Below, piece after piece: positions 1-8,277 of a stretch of DNA of 8,898 bases. The DNA is taken from positions 1 through 8,898 of the forward strand of contig JAKATS010000120.1 in the NCBI GenBank assembly GCA_021818645.1, given 5' to 3'. A model generated the notes under the pieces. It was not told the origin of the DNA, did not search any database, and worked only from the letters and a program-made list of their open reading frames with translations. Source of the DNA: Acidobacteriota bacterium (GTDB taxonomy: Bacteria > Acidobacteriota > Terriglobia > Terriglobales > SCQP01). Positions within the stretch are counted from its first letter, which is position 1, and each line of letters begins with the position of its first letter. Made by a program: the position numbers and the translations under genes.

Positions 1-725
1 TGTTCGGCACCATGAAAGGCGCCTATACCGGCGCCCATGCCAATCGCCGCGGGCTGTTTGAAACCGCTTCCCAGGGCACCCTGTTTCTCGATGAAATCGG
101 CGATATGCCCGCGCCCATGCAGGCGGTTTTGCTGCGCGTGCTGCAGGAGCGGCGGGTTCGCCCCCTGGGCGCGGCCCGTGATGTGCCGGTGGACGTGCGC
201 CTGATCGTGGCCACCCATCAGGACCTGGAAGCGGCGGTGCGCGAAGGCCGGTTTCGCGAAGACTTGTACTACCGCATCAACGTCATCCCTCTCGAAATGC
301 CGCCGCTGCGCGCCCGCCGTGAGGATATTCCCGCCCTGGCCCAGCATTTTCTGCAGCGCTTCGCCCGTGCCATGCACAAGCCGGCGCACGCCTTTTCCGA
401 AGCCAGCCTGCAGCGCCTCTGCGCTCACAACTGGCCCGGCAATGTCCGCCAGTTGCAGCACTGTGTCGAGCGTTCGGTGGCGCTGTCGTCCGCCGCCGTC
501 ATCGAAGCCGAAGGCCTGGAGAGCCTCTCGCCCAGCCGCCAGCCTGTCGCCGATCTGCCGCCCGGCTTGCCGCCCGAGGGTCTTGAGGCGTATCTGGCCA
601 AAATCGAGGCCCAGCTTCTTCGCCGGGCGCTCGAGCAGGCCGGCGGCGTGCGCAAGCAGGCGGCCGAATTGCTGCGCTGCAGCTATCGTTCCTTCCGCCA
701 TCAGGCGGAAAAATATAACATCTGA
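1..725 (+). CDS. Sigma-54-dependent transcriptional activator, PilR/NtrC-like (C-terminal part)
   Basis: The reading frame is open from the left edge (first full codon at base 3), so the N-terminus, including Walker A and any receiver or sensor domain, lies outside the window; 240 residues are visible. The fragment opens with the sigma-54-contacting loop as GAYTGA (bases 18-35), a variant of the canonical GAFTGA. Walker B follows as GTLFLDEIGDM (Asp codon at base 90), then the family signature FREDLYYRINVIPLEMPPLR and the sensor II segment NWPGNVRQLQH. The last ~45 residues form a Fis-type helix-turn-helix ending AAELLRCSYRSFRHQAEKY, close in style to PilR-type response regulators. Such proteins hydrolyse ATP to remodel the sigma-54 RNA polymerase closed complex and open promoters. 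The regulated genes cannot be told from this window. The next gene starts 3-12 bp after the stop and may be co-transcribed. Confidence 0.93.
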   Translation, partial: FGTMKGAYTGAHANRRGLFETASQGTLFLDEIGDMPAPMQAVLLRVLQERRVRPLGAARDVPVDVRLIVATHQDLEAAVREGRFREDLYYRINVIPLEMPPLRARREDIPALAQHFLQRFARAMHKPAHAFSEASLQRLCAHNWPGNVRQLQHCVERSVALSSAAVIEAEGLESLSPSRQPVADLPPGLPPEGLEAYLAKIEAQLLRRALEQAGGVRKQAAELLRCSYRSFRHQAEKYNI

Positions 726-728
726 GCT

Positions 729-962
729 GTGATTCTCATGCCCGCTCCACCGGATCAAAAATCTTCCCGTTCCTGGTGGGTCACCCTCGGCCGCTTGAGC
801 AGTCTGGCTCTGCTGTTGCCCTGCGCCGCCGTCGTCGGCTACGCCCTGGGCTGGTGGCTCGATCATCACTTCCATACCGGCAGGCTTTTTACCATCCTCG
901 GCGCTTTGTCCGGAGCCGTCGCCGGTCTATACGAACTCCTGCGCGAAGCCCTGAAATCCTGA
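729..962 (+). CDS. AtpZ/AtpI-family small membrane protein
   Basis: This protein of 77 residues (74 if the ATG at 738 is the true start instead of the GTG at 729) has two predicted membrane helices, about residues 20-42 and 50-70. The short loop between them carries the family pattern GYALGWWLDHHFHTG, followed by a Gly-rich second helix (ILGALSGAVAGLYELLREA). This pattern is typical of AtpZ/AtpI proteins, which are usually encoded just ahead of the F-type ATP synthase a-subunit gene. They are linked to c-ring assembly or Mg/Ca transport in some bacteria. No strong Shine-Dalgarno sequence precedes either start, and the gene follows the sigma-54 activator by 3-12 bp. No ATP synthase gene follows; the downstream neighbour is convergent rpe. 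The call rests on topology and the short motif; the functional role here is inference. Confidence 0.72.
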   Translation: MILMPAPPDQKSSRSWWVTLGRLSSLALLLPCAAVVGYALGWWLDHHFHTGRLFTILGALSGAVAGLYELLREALKS

Positions 963-1007
963 CCGTCGAAGTTTCGGGCAGGCCGCTGTATTTGAATGAG
1001 GCGAAGC

Positions 1008-1700
1008 TTACCGCCCTGCATGCAGCGAGGCTTGCAGTTCTTTGAGCCCCTGCCCCGCTCCCCGCGCATGGCCAAAAATCGCCGTGCCGGCGACAAACAC
1101 ATTCGCGCCCGCCTTCGCCACCAGCGGCAGCGTGCCTGCGTCAATGCCGCCATCCACTTCAATATCCAGTTCTAAATTCTGCTGCTGCAGCCAGGCGCGC
1201 AGCGCCGCGATTTTTTCCGTAACGTAGGTAATAAAGCTCTGGCCTCCGAACCCGGGATTGACCGTCATCAGCAGCACCATGCTCAGCCGGGGCAGCAGCA
1301 ATTCAATTTCCTCCCACGGCGTGGCCGGGTTCAGCGCCACCGCCGGTTTTCGGCCGGCATGGCTGATCTGTTCCACCACCCGGTCCAGATGCGGGGTGGC
1401 TTCGGCGTGGGCAATCACAATATCGGCGCCTTGATCCACCACCGGCCCCACCCAGTCCTCCGGGCGCTCGACCATGAGATGGGCTTCAAGCGGCAGTTTC
1501 GTCAGTTTGCGCAGCACGCCCACGAACATCGGGCCCATCGAGATATTGGGCACGAAGTGGCCGTCCATGATGTCAATTTGCAGGCGGTCGGCGCCCGCCG
1601 CTTCCACTGCCTTTACCTGCTCGGCCAGATGGCCAAAATCCGCGGCCAGTATGGAGGGCACCCAGCGGTTTGCAATCCGGTTTGGGGTCGTCTCTTTCAT
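1008..1700 (-). CDS. rpe: Ribulose-phosphate 3-epimerase
   Basis: This cytoplasmic TIM-barrel enzyme interconverts ribulose 5-phosphate and xylulose 5-phosphate in the pentose phosphate or Calvin pathways. The 230 residues are full length for the family. Visible motifs are PSILAADF (15-22), DIMDGHFVPN (43-52), HLMV (74-77) with metal-binding His74, the phosphate-binding loop VNPGFGGQSF (147-156), and DGGI (183-186) with catalytic and metal-binding Asp183. At residue 41 a Gln (codon CAA) stands where well-studied enzymes such as E. coli Rpe have a metal-ligand His two residues before the first Asp. The start ATG overlaps the opcA stop as ATGA, and no strong ribosome-binding site precedes it, so translation is probably coupled. 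It is the last gene of the zwf-opcA-rpe operon and converges on the AtpZ-like gene, with 45 bp between the stops. Confidence 0.96.
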   Translation of the reverse strand: MKETTPNRIANRWVPSILAADFGHLAEQVKAVEAAGADRLQIDIMDGHFVPNISMGPMFVGVLRKLTKLPLEAHLMVERPEDWVGPVVDQGADIVIAHAEATPHLDRVVEQISHAGRKPAVALNPATPWEEIELLLPRLSMVLLMTVNPGFGGQSFITYVTEKIAALRAWLQQQNLELDIEVDGGIDAGTLPLVAKAGANVFVAGTAIFGHARGAGQGLKELQASLHAGR

Positions 1701-2773
1701 GATTTCTGCAGCGCCGCCAGCAGTTCGCCGGCCCGGTTCTGCGCCGCTTCGAAGATCACATCCGGCCCCAGAATGCGCAGCTCCTGGCCCAGCGCTGCCA
1801 TCGGGTCGGTGCGTGGAAAAATCCCGGCCTGGCTGCCGGCTGTTCCGTTGCGATCGCTTAATTTGGCTTCAATCAATGTTCCCGCGCGCGCAATGTCCAG
1901 CCGCACATCGCTCGATTGAAGCTGAATGCTGTGCTGAATGTGGTGGCTGTTGTCGGTGCAGTCCGCTAGGGTAAATGCCAGCCGGAAGCTGCGTCCGGAA
2001 GCGTCTTTCATCTCCAGTTCCTCGGCCCCGGAGCGGCCGGCGATGCTCCAGCCCAGCTGCTCGGCCAGCCAGCCGCTGAGCATCAGTGCCGGGCTGGTAA
2101 GTGCGGGCTGGCCCGCGCAGGCCATGAAATTGACTTGGTTCAGGTTCTGCCATAGCCGCCGCCCGGCTGGCGTGCCCGCGGCCTGCGCCAGCAGCCGCCG
2201 CCAGCGCGTCAGCCGCGTCCAGGCCAGATCGCTGCAGCCGGAGGCAAGCTCCTGCAATTGTCCGCGCAGGTGCAGCCACTGGCCTGCATCGGGTGAGGCT
2301 TCGAGCGAATCGTAAATCAGCCGGTGGCAATGCGGCGCCACGACCCGCAGGCAATCCAGTCCGGCGGGCGCGCGCCGCCACCAGCAGAACGTGGGCAGGT
2401 CGCCATGCAGCAGTTCCAGCAGCGCCGGAACCATGCCCTCCATGTCGCCGCCCTGCAGCAGGATATAGGTGCCGCCCGCTCTGGCATCCTCCGCCGTTTC
2501 CGCCTTCAGCAACCGCGCCTTCCATACCGGTCCCGCGCCCGCCCGGCTGCGGGGATCAGTCGTCTTCGGCAGCATGGGCAACAGCACCTGGGCCGGATGG
2601 TAGCGCAGCACCGGCTCCAGTTGGCGGGCCACGTCGCGGGCTTCTTCCTCGCTCGTCACCACCGTAATCAGGTCCATCGTGGCCAGGTGCGTCATCCCGG
2701 CCATTCCGCGCGCCGCCTCTTCCACTGCTTCGAGTCCAATGCAGCCGCTATCCCTGCTGGCATCCGCTGTCAT
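1697..2773 (-). CDS. opcA: Glucose-6-phosphate dehydrogenase assembly protein OpcA
   Basis: OpcA-family proteins promote oligomerisation and activity of glucose-6-phosphate dehydrogenase and are best known from cyanobacteria and actinobacteria. Family hallmarks are LPTFCWWRR (about residues 126-134), the helix DLAWTRLTRWRRLLAQ (about 182-197), and a C-terminal segment with SPALMLSGWLAEQLGW. I place the start at the ATG ending at 2773, giving 358 residues. That ATG overlaps the zwf stop as ATGA and has a GGAGG 5 bases upstream, inside the last codons of zwf. An alternative ATG at 2785 would add four residues but lies ahead of that GGAGG and has no comparable site. The gene sits directly after its partner enzyme gene, which supports the assignment. 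The stop overlaps the rpe start, again as ATGA, indicating a tightly coupled operon. Confidence 0.9.
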   Translation of the reverse strand: MTADASRDSGCIGLEAVEEAARGMAGMTHLATMDLITVVTSEEEARDVARQLEPVLRYHPAQVLLPMLPKTTDPRSRAGAGPVWKARLLKAETAEDARAGGTYILLQGGDMEGMVPALLELLHGDLPTFCWWRRAPAGLDCLRVVAPHCHRLIYDSLEASPDAGQWLHLRGQLQELASGCSDLAWTRLTRWRRLLAQAAGTPAGRRLWQNLNQVNFMACAGQPALTSPALMLSGWLAEQLGWSIAGRSGAEELEMKDASGRSFRLAFTLADCTDNSHHIQHSIQLQSSDVRLDIARAGTLIEAKLSDRNGTAGSQAGIFPRTDPMAALGQELRILGPDVIFEAAQNRAGELLAALQKS

Positions 2774-4338
2774 GGCCGCCTCCATTGCCGCCCGTCGGCG
2801 GCCAGAAATTCATCGGCTTCGGCCGGGCCCCAGCTGCCCGCGGCGTAGTTGGGAAAATCGGGAGCGCGCTGGCTTTCCCACGCCTCCAGCAGCGGCGTAG
2901 TCAGGGCCCAGGCCGACTCCACCATATCCCAGCGGGTAAACAGCATGCTGTCGCCCACCATGGCGTCGAGCAGCAGCGTCTCATAGGCTTCCGGCTGCGG
3001 TTCGCCGAAACTCGAACCGTAATTGAAATCCAGATGCGCCGAGCGCAGGCGCATATCGGTGCCCGGCACTTTGGCTTCAAAGCGCATCGAAATGCCTTCA
3101 TCCGGCTGTATGCGCATGGCCAGCACGTTGGGCTCAATCGCCGCCTCGGTGTTGCGGAACATCCATACCGGCGGCGATTTGAACTGAATCGCCACTTCGC
3201 TCACCCGGCGCGGCATGCGCTTGCCCGACCGCAGATAAAACGGCACGCCCGCCCAGCGCCAGTTCTCGATGCCCAGCTTGATCGCGGCAAAGGTCTCGCG
3301 GTTGGAATCGGGCGCAACATCCGGCTCCTGCCGGTATCCCGCCGCCGGCTCGCCATGAATAAAGCCCGGGCCATACTGCCCGCGCACCGCGGCTTTTTGC
3401 CATGCCGCCTCGCCCTGTTTCGGATCGAACAGCGAGCGCACCGCGTTCATGACCTTGGTTTTTTCATCCCGCACCGGTTCGGCCTCAAAGCGCGAGGGCG
3501 CTTCCATGGCAATCACCGTGAGCACCTGCATCAGATGGTTCTGGATCATGTCGCGCAGCGCGCCGGCTTCTTCGTAATAGCCTCCGCGCTGTTCCACGCC
3601 CAGGCTCTCGGCCACGGTGATCTGAACGTGATCAATATACCGGCGGTTCCAGATGGGTTCAAAAACCCCGTTGGCGAACCGGAATACCAGGATATTGCGC
3701 ACCGTCTCCTTGCCCAGGTAATGATCTATGCGGAAAATCTGCTCTTCTTCAAAAACATCGTGCAGGCCCTGGTTCAGCGTTCGGGCGCTCGTCAGGTCGC
3801 GGCCAAAAGGCTTTTCCACGATGATCCGCGTCCAGGCGTTGGGGCTGGCGCCCTCCAGCGGATGGTTCAGCCCCGCCCGCCCCAGTTGCCCGGCGATCTC
3901 GGCAAACAGGCTCGGCGGAGTGGCCAGATAAAACAGCACGTTGCCGCCCGTATGCGGCGCCAGCGCCCGCAATTGCGCCGCCAGCTTTTGGTAAAGCTCG
4001 GGGTTCTTCATGTCGCCGCTGCAGTAATGAAACCGCGCGGTGAAGGCGTTCCACACCGAGGCATCGGGGCTGATGCCCGAAAGTTCGTGCAGCGCCGCCC
4101 GCATCTCATCCACAAACTGGCTGTCGCTCCACGCGGTCGAGGAGACCCCGACCACGGCAAACGCCGGCGCCAGCCGCTGCGACTGGGCCAGCGAATAGAG
4201 CGCCGGCAGCAGCTTGCGCCGGTTGAGATCGCCCGAACTGCCAAAAATGACCACCGTGCACGGCGGCGCGGTGCGCTCAATGCGTATGCCGGCGCTGAGT
4301 GCCTGGGCGGGATCAAGATGCAGGGAAGGGGTGGCCAT
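2770..4338 (-). CDS. zwf: Glucose-6-phosphate 1-dehydrogenase
   Basis: This cytoplasmic enzyme oxidises glucose 6-phosphate to 6-phosphogluconolactone with NADP+ (or NAD+), the committed step of the oxidative pentose phosphate pathway. The 522 residues are slightly longer than the usual ~490 because of a ~25-residue N-terminal extension. Visible elements are the dinucleotide-binding GSSGDL (33-38), EKPFG (175-179), the substrate signature RIDHYLGK (203-210), and GYYEEAGALRDMIQNH (253-268) ending in the catalytic His268. The Asp205-to-His268 spacing of 63 matches the Leuconostoc enzyme (Asp177 to His240). A C-terminal WAGVPFYLRSGKRM segment is also typical. Only two cysteines are present (27 and 106). 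It is the first gene of the zwf-opcA-rpe operon. No clear Shine-Dalgarno precedes the ATG, and no other Met occurs in the first 30 residues. Confidence 0.98.
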   Translation of the reverse strand: MATPSLHLDPAQALSAGIRIERTAPPCTVVIFGSSGDLNRRKLLPALYSLAQSQRLAPAFAVVGVSSTAWSDSQFVDEMRAALHELSGISPDASVWNAFTARFHYCSGDMKNPELYQKLAAQLRALAPHTGGNVLFYLATPPSLFAEIAGQLGRAGLNHPLEGASPNAWTRIIVEKPFGRDLTSARTLNQGLHDVFEEEQIFRIDHYLGKETVRNILVFRFANGVFEPIWNRRYIDHVQITVAESLGVEQRGGYYEEAGALRDMIQNHLMQVLTVIAMEAPSRFEAEPVRDEKTKVMNAVRSLFDPKQGEAAWQKAAVRGQYGPGFIHGEPAAGYRQEPDVAPDSNRETFAAIKLGIENWRWAGVPFYLRSGKRMPRRVSEVAIQFKSPPVWMFRNTEAAIEPNVLAMRIQPDEGISMRFEAKVPGTDMRLRSAHLDFNYGSSFGEPQPEAYETLLLDAMVGDSMLFTRWDMVESAWALTTPLLEAWESQRAPDFPNYAAGSWGPAEADEFLAADGRQWRRP

Positions 4339-4426
4339 GGCTGTTGATTTGCGCTCGGTGCTTCTACTTCAGCATAGCTTCCGCCCGCCGCACAGCGCAA
4401 ACCGATGGCGGGCTTCCTGCGAGCGC
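4339..4426 (-). promoter_or_regulatory. Upstream region of zwf with a weak sigma-70-like promoter candidate
   Basis: This 88-bp gap separates the stop of the nuclease-helicase gene from the zwf start, both on the minus strand. Read on the minus strand it contains TTGCGC (complement of 4395-4400), an 18-base spacer, and TATGCT (complement of 4371-4376). This is a weak match to a sigma-70 promoter, placing the transcript start about 25 bases before the zwf ATG. The matches are only 3/6 and 4/6, so this is tentative. The same region carries nested inverted repeats, described separately. I see no T-run-terminated hairpin, so read-through from the helicase gene cannot be excluded. Confidence 0.3.
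4351..4426. repeat. Nested inverted repeats upstream of zwf
   Basis: Two perfect 7-bp inverted repeats are nested. The outer pair is GCGCTCG (4351-4357) and CGAGCGC (4420-4426). The inner pair is GCCCGCC (4383-4389) and GGCGGGC (4407-4413), around a 17-base loop. The outer right arm abuts the stop codon of the nuclease-helicase gene. The candidate -35 of zwf falls in the inner loop. They could form a stem structure in the transcript or an operator, but GC-rich 7-mers recur by chance in such sequence. Confidence 0.4.
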
Positions 4427-6445
4427 TTAATGCAGTACAGGCAGTCCCAGGTTGCTCAGATATTGAAATGTCCCATCGTAAAATGCCGGCAGGCGGGTGG
4501 GATCAGAAGCATCCCCGCGCGGAACCATAATCACCATGCCCTGTCGGGCGCGCGTCAACAGGACGCGATAGGCGTTAATTAAATAGGCGCGATTGTTTTT
4601 ATTCAGGATGTTTTCCCATTTCCGGCCGTTAAAATTATGATGACACCAGCCATCGCCCTGGCAGCGTAGATCGGCATCCCATGTAACGCAGCTCCAGTCC
4701 AGCTCCAGGCCTTGCACCTGGAATTCCGTTGCCGCATCTTCCAGATAGAAACTGGAGCGCGTGTCGTCACGCCCATTCAGGAAATAATGAATGGGATTGA
4801 TCTTCACACGCACGTCCATCGCCAGAGGCTTCAGCCGAAATGCTTTGGAAGACATTAATAATCCATAGCGATCGGAGGCGCGCGCTTTTTGCCGGATCCA
4901 GTCTTTTGCTTGCTGGGGATCGCGGCAGATCACAATCGGATATTTTTTTAAATTCGGTAGCTGCTCCATGGCTGCCTTTTTATCCATGGCTAACAAGCTT
5001 TGCACAAAGGCAGAGAGGTTCTCGGCCCGAAAAGAGCGCACAGACGCGGAAAGATATAAGGCATCGTCAAATTGCAGGCGATTCTTTTCGGATAGGGATG
5101 ACAAAGCGGTGCGAATTTCCTGGCTCTGATTTTTCAGTTCAGGAGCAAGATGAATCTGCCATGCAGGCATGTCATGCAGTGAATCCATCCACTCCTGAAT
5201 GCCGGCTTCTCCTTCATTGATTTCTTGGCCCTGGCCGACCAGACATACGATCAAAGCCCAGTCGTGGAAACGATCCATGCAGGAAATCAGATAGTAGGGT
5301 TCAGATTTCGAAAAATTCGAAATTTTCTTGCGGCGCAGCATGAAATTCGCGGTCTTTTTCTGATTCCAGGCTCTTTGCGCCTCATCGAAGATTACGACAT
5401 GCTCGCTGGGCGGGGCGGGATTGCGCAGGCATTCATCGCGAAAGTGGTGAATGTTCTGAATAAATTGTTTGACATTTTGCCGCACGCGGTTTTTATGAAC
5501 TGCTTTCCCGGTCTGGTGACAGCGTGTCCATTCATCACGCGTCAAGGCCTCGCTCAAGACATCAACAAGAGGGCCATTGCCGGAAAGATACACGGCATGA
5601 TGAGAATCCCCCATGCTCCATTTCTGTGTAGCCGTTTTCAACCCGACAAGGGTTTTACCTGAACCCGGAACGCCGGTTACAAAGCAAATGATCTTTTGCC
5701 GGTGTTGAAAAGCCTGTTGTGCCAAAGCCACTATTTTGCCGGACGTAAGGGCCAGATTTCCGTCCTCTGCATCGTAGTGCAAGATGTCCTGAACGTCGTG
5801 GCGGGCATAGAGCGCGCGGGCGGCTTCAATGATGGTGGGTGTGGGACGATAGATGCCCATCATCCAGTTCTGTGATGTGACAGCAGTAGTGGGAGCAGGA
5901 ATTTTCTGCTGTAAAAAGTCATGCAGGATTATGGGCGAAAGTTTTACCGGATGATAGACCTGATCGGAATCGCATGTTAATTTCGGCCAGGTTGTATCAT
6001 TCTGGGCTGTATAGATGACGAGGGGAATGACGGGCAGATCATGACTTGCGGAATGAAAATTCTTAAGATCCAGGGCGTAATCCCAAACCTGTTCCAGATC
6101 GGAGGCTTGAGGATTGCCTGATTTAAATTCTAGAACCCAAACTACAGATTCGCTGAATACGATGGCATCCGCGCGCCGGCCCATGCGCGGGATGTTGAAT
6201 TCCAAAGCGATCAGGCCGTGCAGACCCTCTAGTTCACGCTGTAAAATTCGTATCTGTTCTTGCCATGCCTGGGTTTGCTCGCTCACAATTTCAGTTTCCG
6301 CGTGAGCGATTAGCTCGCCTAAAATGCTCGATTCCGAAGTCCGGCAAAATTCCTCAATATCAGCCGCATACCAGGCTCGCGGCAAATGGATTTTAGGCGC
6401 CGGCTGCACCTTGCCAGGATGCCAGAAGCGGCAGTCTTTTGCCAC
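4427..6445 (-). CDS. DUF2075 (Schlafen group 3-like) helicase with putative N-terminal PD-(D/E)XK nuclease domain
   Basis: This intact 672-residue protein has two parts. Residues ~75-130 look like a PD-(D/E)XK nuclease core: Asp93 in GRRADAIVF, ExK at 106-108 in WVLEFKSG, then Gln119 in a helix (LEQVWDYALDL). Residues ~250-672 form a superfamily 1-like helicase of the DUF2075 type. They carry Walker A GVPGSGKT (258-265), Walker B VVIFDEAQ (350-357), GQGQEINEGEAG (404-415), VRSFRAENLSAF (469-480), FQVQGLELDW (575-584), and YRVLLTRARQGMVIMVPRGD (626-645) with the probable arginine finger. It should be an ATP-driven DNA/RNA-processing enzyme. The start is a GTG, the first start codon after an in-frame TGA at 6461-6463. 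Clear similarity appears to begin only near residue 23, so a start at GTG 6409 or TTG 6385 is possible. GC is lower than in its neighbours (29/60 at 6001-6060, 27/60 at 4921-4980, against 46/60 at 3841-3900 in zwf), suggesting horizontal transfer. A role in phage or plasmid defence is plausible but inferred. Confidence 0.88.
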   Translation of the reverse strand: MAKDCRFWHPGKVQPAPKIHLPRAWYAADIEEFCRTSESSILGELIAHAETEIVSEQTQAWQEQIRILQRELEGLHGLIALEFNIPRMGRRADAIVFSESVVWVLEFKSGNPQASDLEQVWDYALDLKNFHSASHDLPVIPLVIYTAQNDTTWPKLTCDSDQVYHPVKLSPIILHDFLQQKIPAPTTAVTSQNWMMGIYRPTPTIIEAARALYARHDVQDILHYDAEDGNLALTSGKIVALAQQAFQHRQKIICFVTGVPGSGKTLVGLKTATQKWSMGDSHHAVYLSGNGPLVDVLSEALTRDEWTRCHQTGKAVHKNRVRQNVKQFIQNIHHFRDECLRNPAPPSEHVVIFDEAQRAWNQKKTANFMLRRKKISNFSKSEPYYLISCMDRFHDWALIVCLVGQGQEINEGEAGIQEWMDSLHDMPAWQIHLAPELKNQSQEIRTALSSLSEKNRLQFDDALYLSASVRSFRAENLSAFVQSLLAMDKKAAMEQLPNLKKYPIVICRDPQQAKDWIRQKARASDRYGLLMSSKAFRLKPLAMDVRVKINPIHYFLNGRDDTRSSFYLEDAATEFQVQGLELDWSCVTWDADLRCQGDGWCHHNFNGRKWENILNKNNRAYLINAYRVLLTRARQGMVIMVPRGDASDPTRLPAFYDGTFQYLSNLGLPVLH

Positions 6446-6480
6446 AATATGATTTGCATTTCACCATCGCCTAACGATCT
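6446..6480. promoter_or_regulatory. Divergent 35-bp intergenic region between the nuclease-helicase gene and polX
   Basis: The GTG start of the minus-strand helicase gene and the ATG of plus-strand polX are only 35 bp apart, so their promoters must overlap each other or the coding regions. On the plus strand TATGAT (6448-6453) is a one-mismatch -10 element, 27 bases before the polX ATG, but no good -35 lies at the right distance. A short inverted repeat ATCG-cctaa-CGAT (6466-6478) sits just before the polX start. No Shine-Dalgarno is evident for polX. All of these site calls are weak. Confidence 0.3.
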
Positions 6481-8247
<1,767 letters not shown>

Positions 8248-8277
8248 ATTCAGAAAAAAATCCGGGAAGTTCGTTGA

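Noticed and set aside
963..1007. Possible intrinsic terminator between the convergent AtpZ-like and rpe genes
   Set aside because: Only a 4-bp palindrome (CGAAGTTTCG) is present, with no stable stem followed by a T-run.
1359..1974. Plus-strand open frames of 186 and 166 codons opposite rpe and opcA
   Set aside because: They overlap each other and two well-supported genes, with low-complexity Arg/Ala/Pro-rich products.
2785..4347. A 520-codon open frame on the plus strand opposite zwf
   Set aside because: It mirrors zwf codon by codon in GC-rich sequence, and its Arg/His/Gln/Ala-rich product resembles no protein family; zwf on the other strand is unambiguous.
4427..6480. Mobile-element boundaries (target duplications, terminal repeats) around the nuclease-helicase gene
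   Set aside because: I compared the two flanks by eye and found no matching direct or inverted repeats, and there is no transposase or integrase in the window.
8248..8277. Possible bidirectional terminator between polX and the propeller gene
   Set aside because: An A-run is present but no convincing inverted repeat lies beside it.
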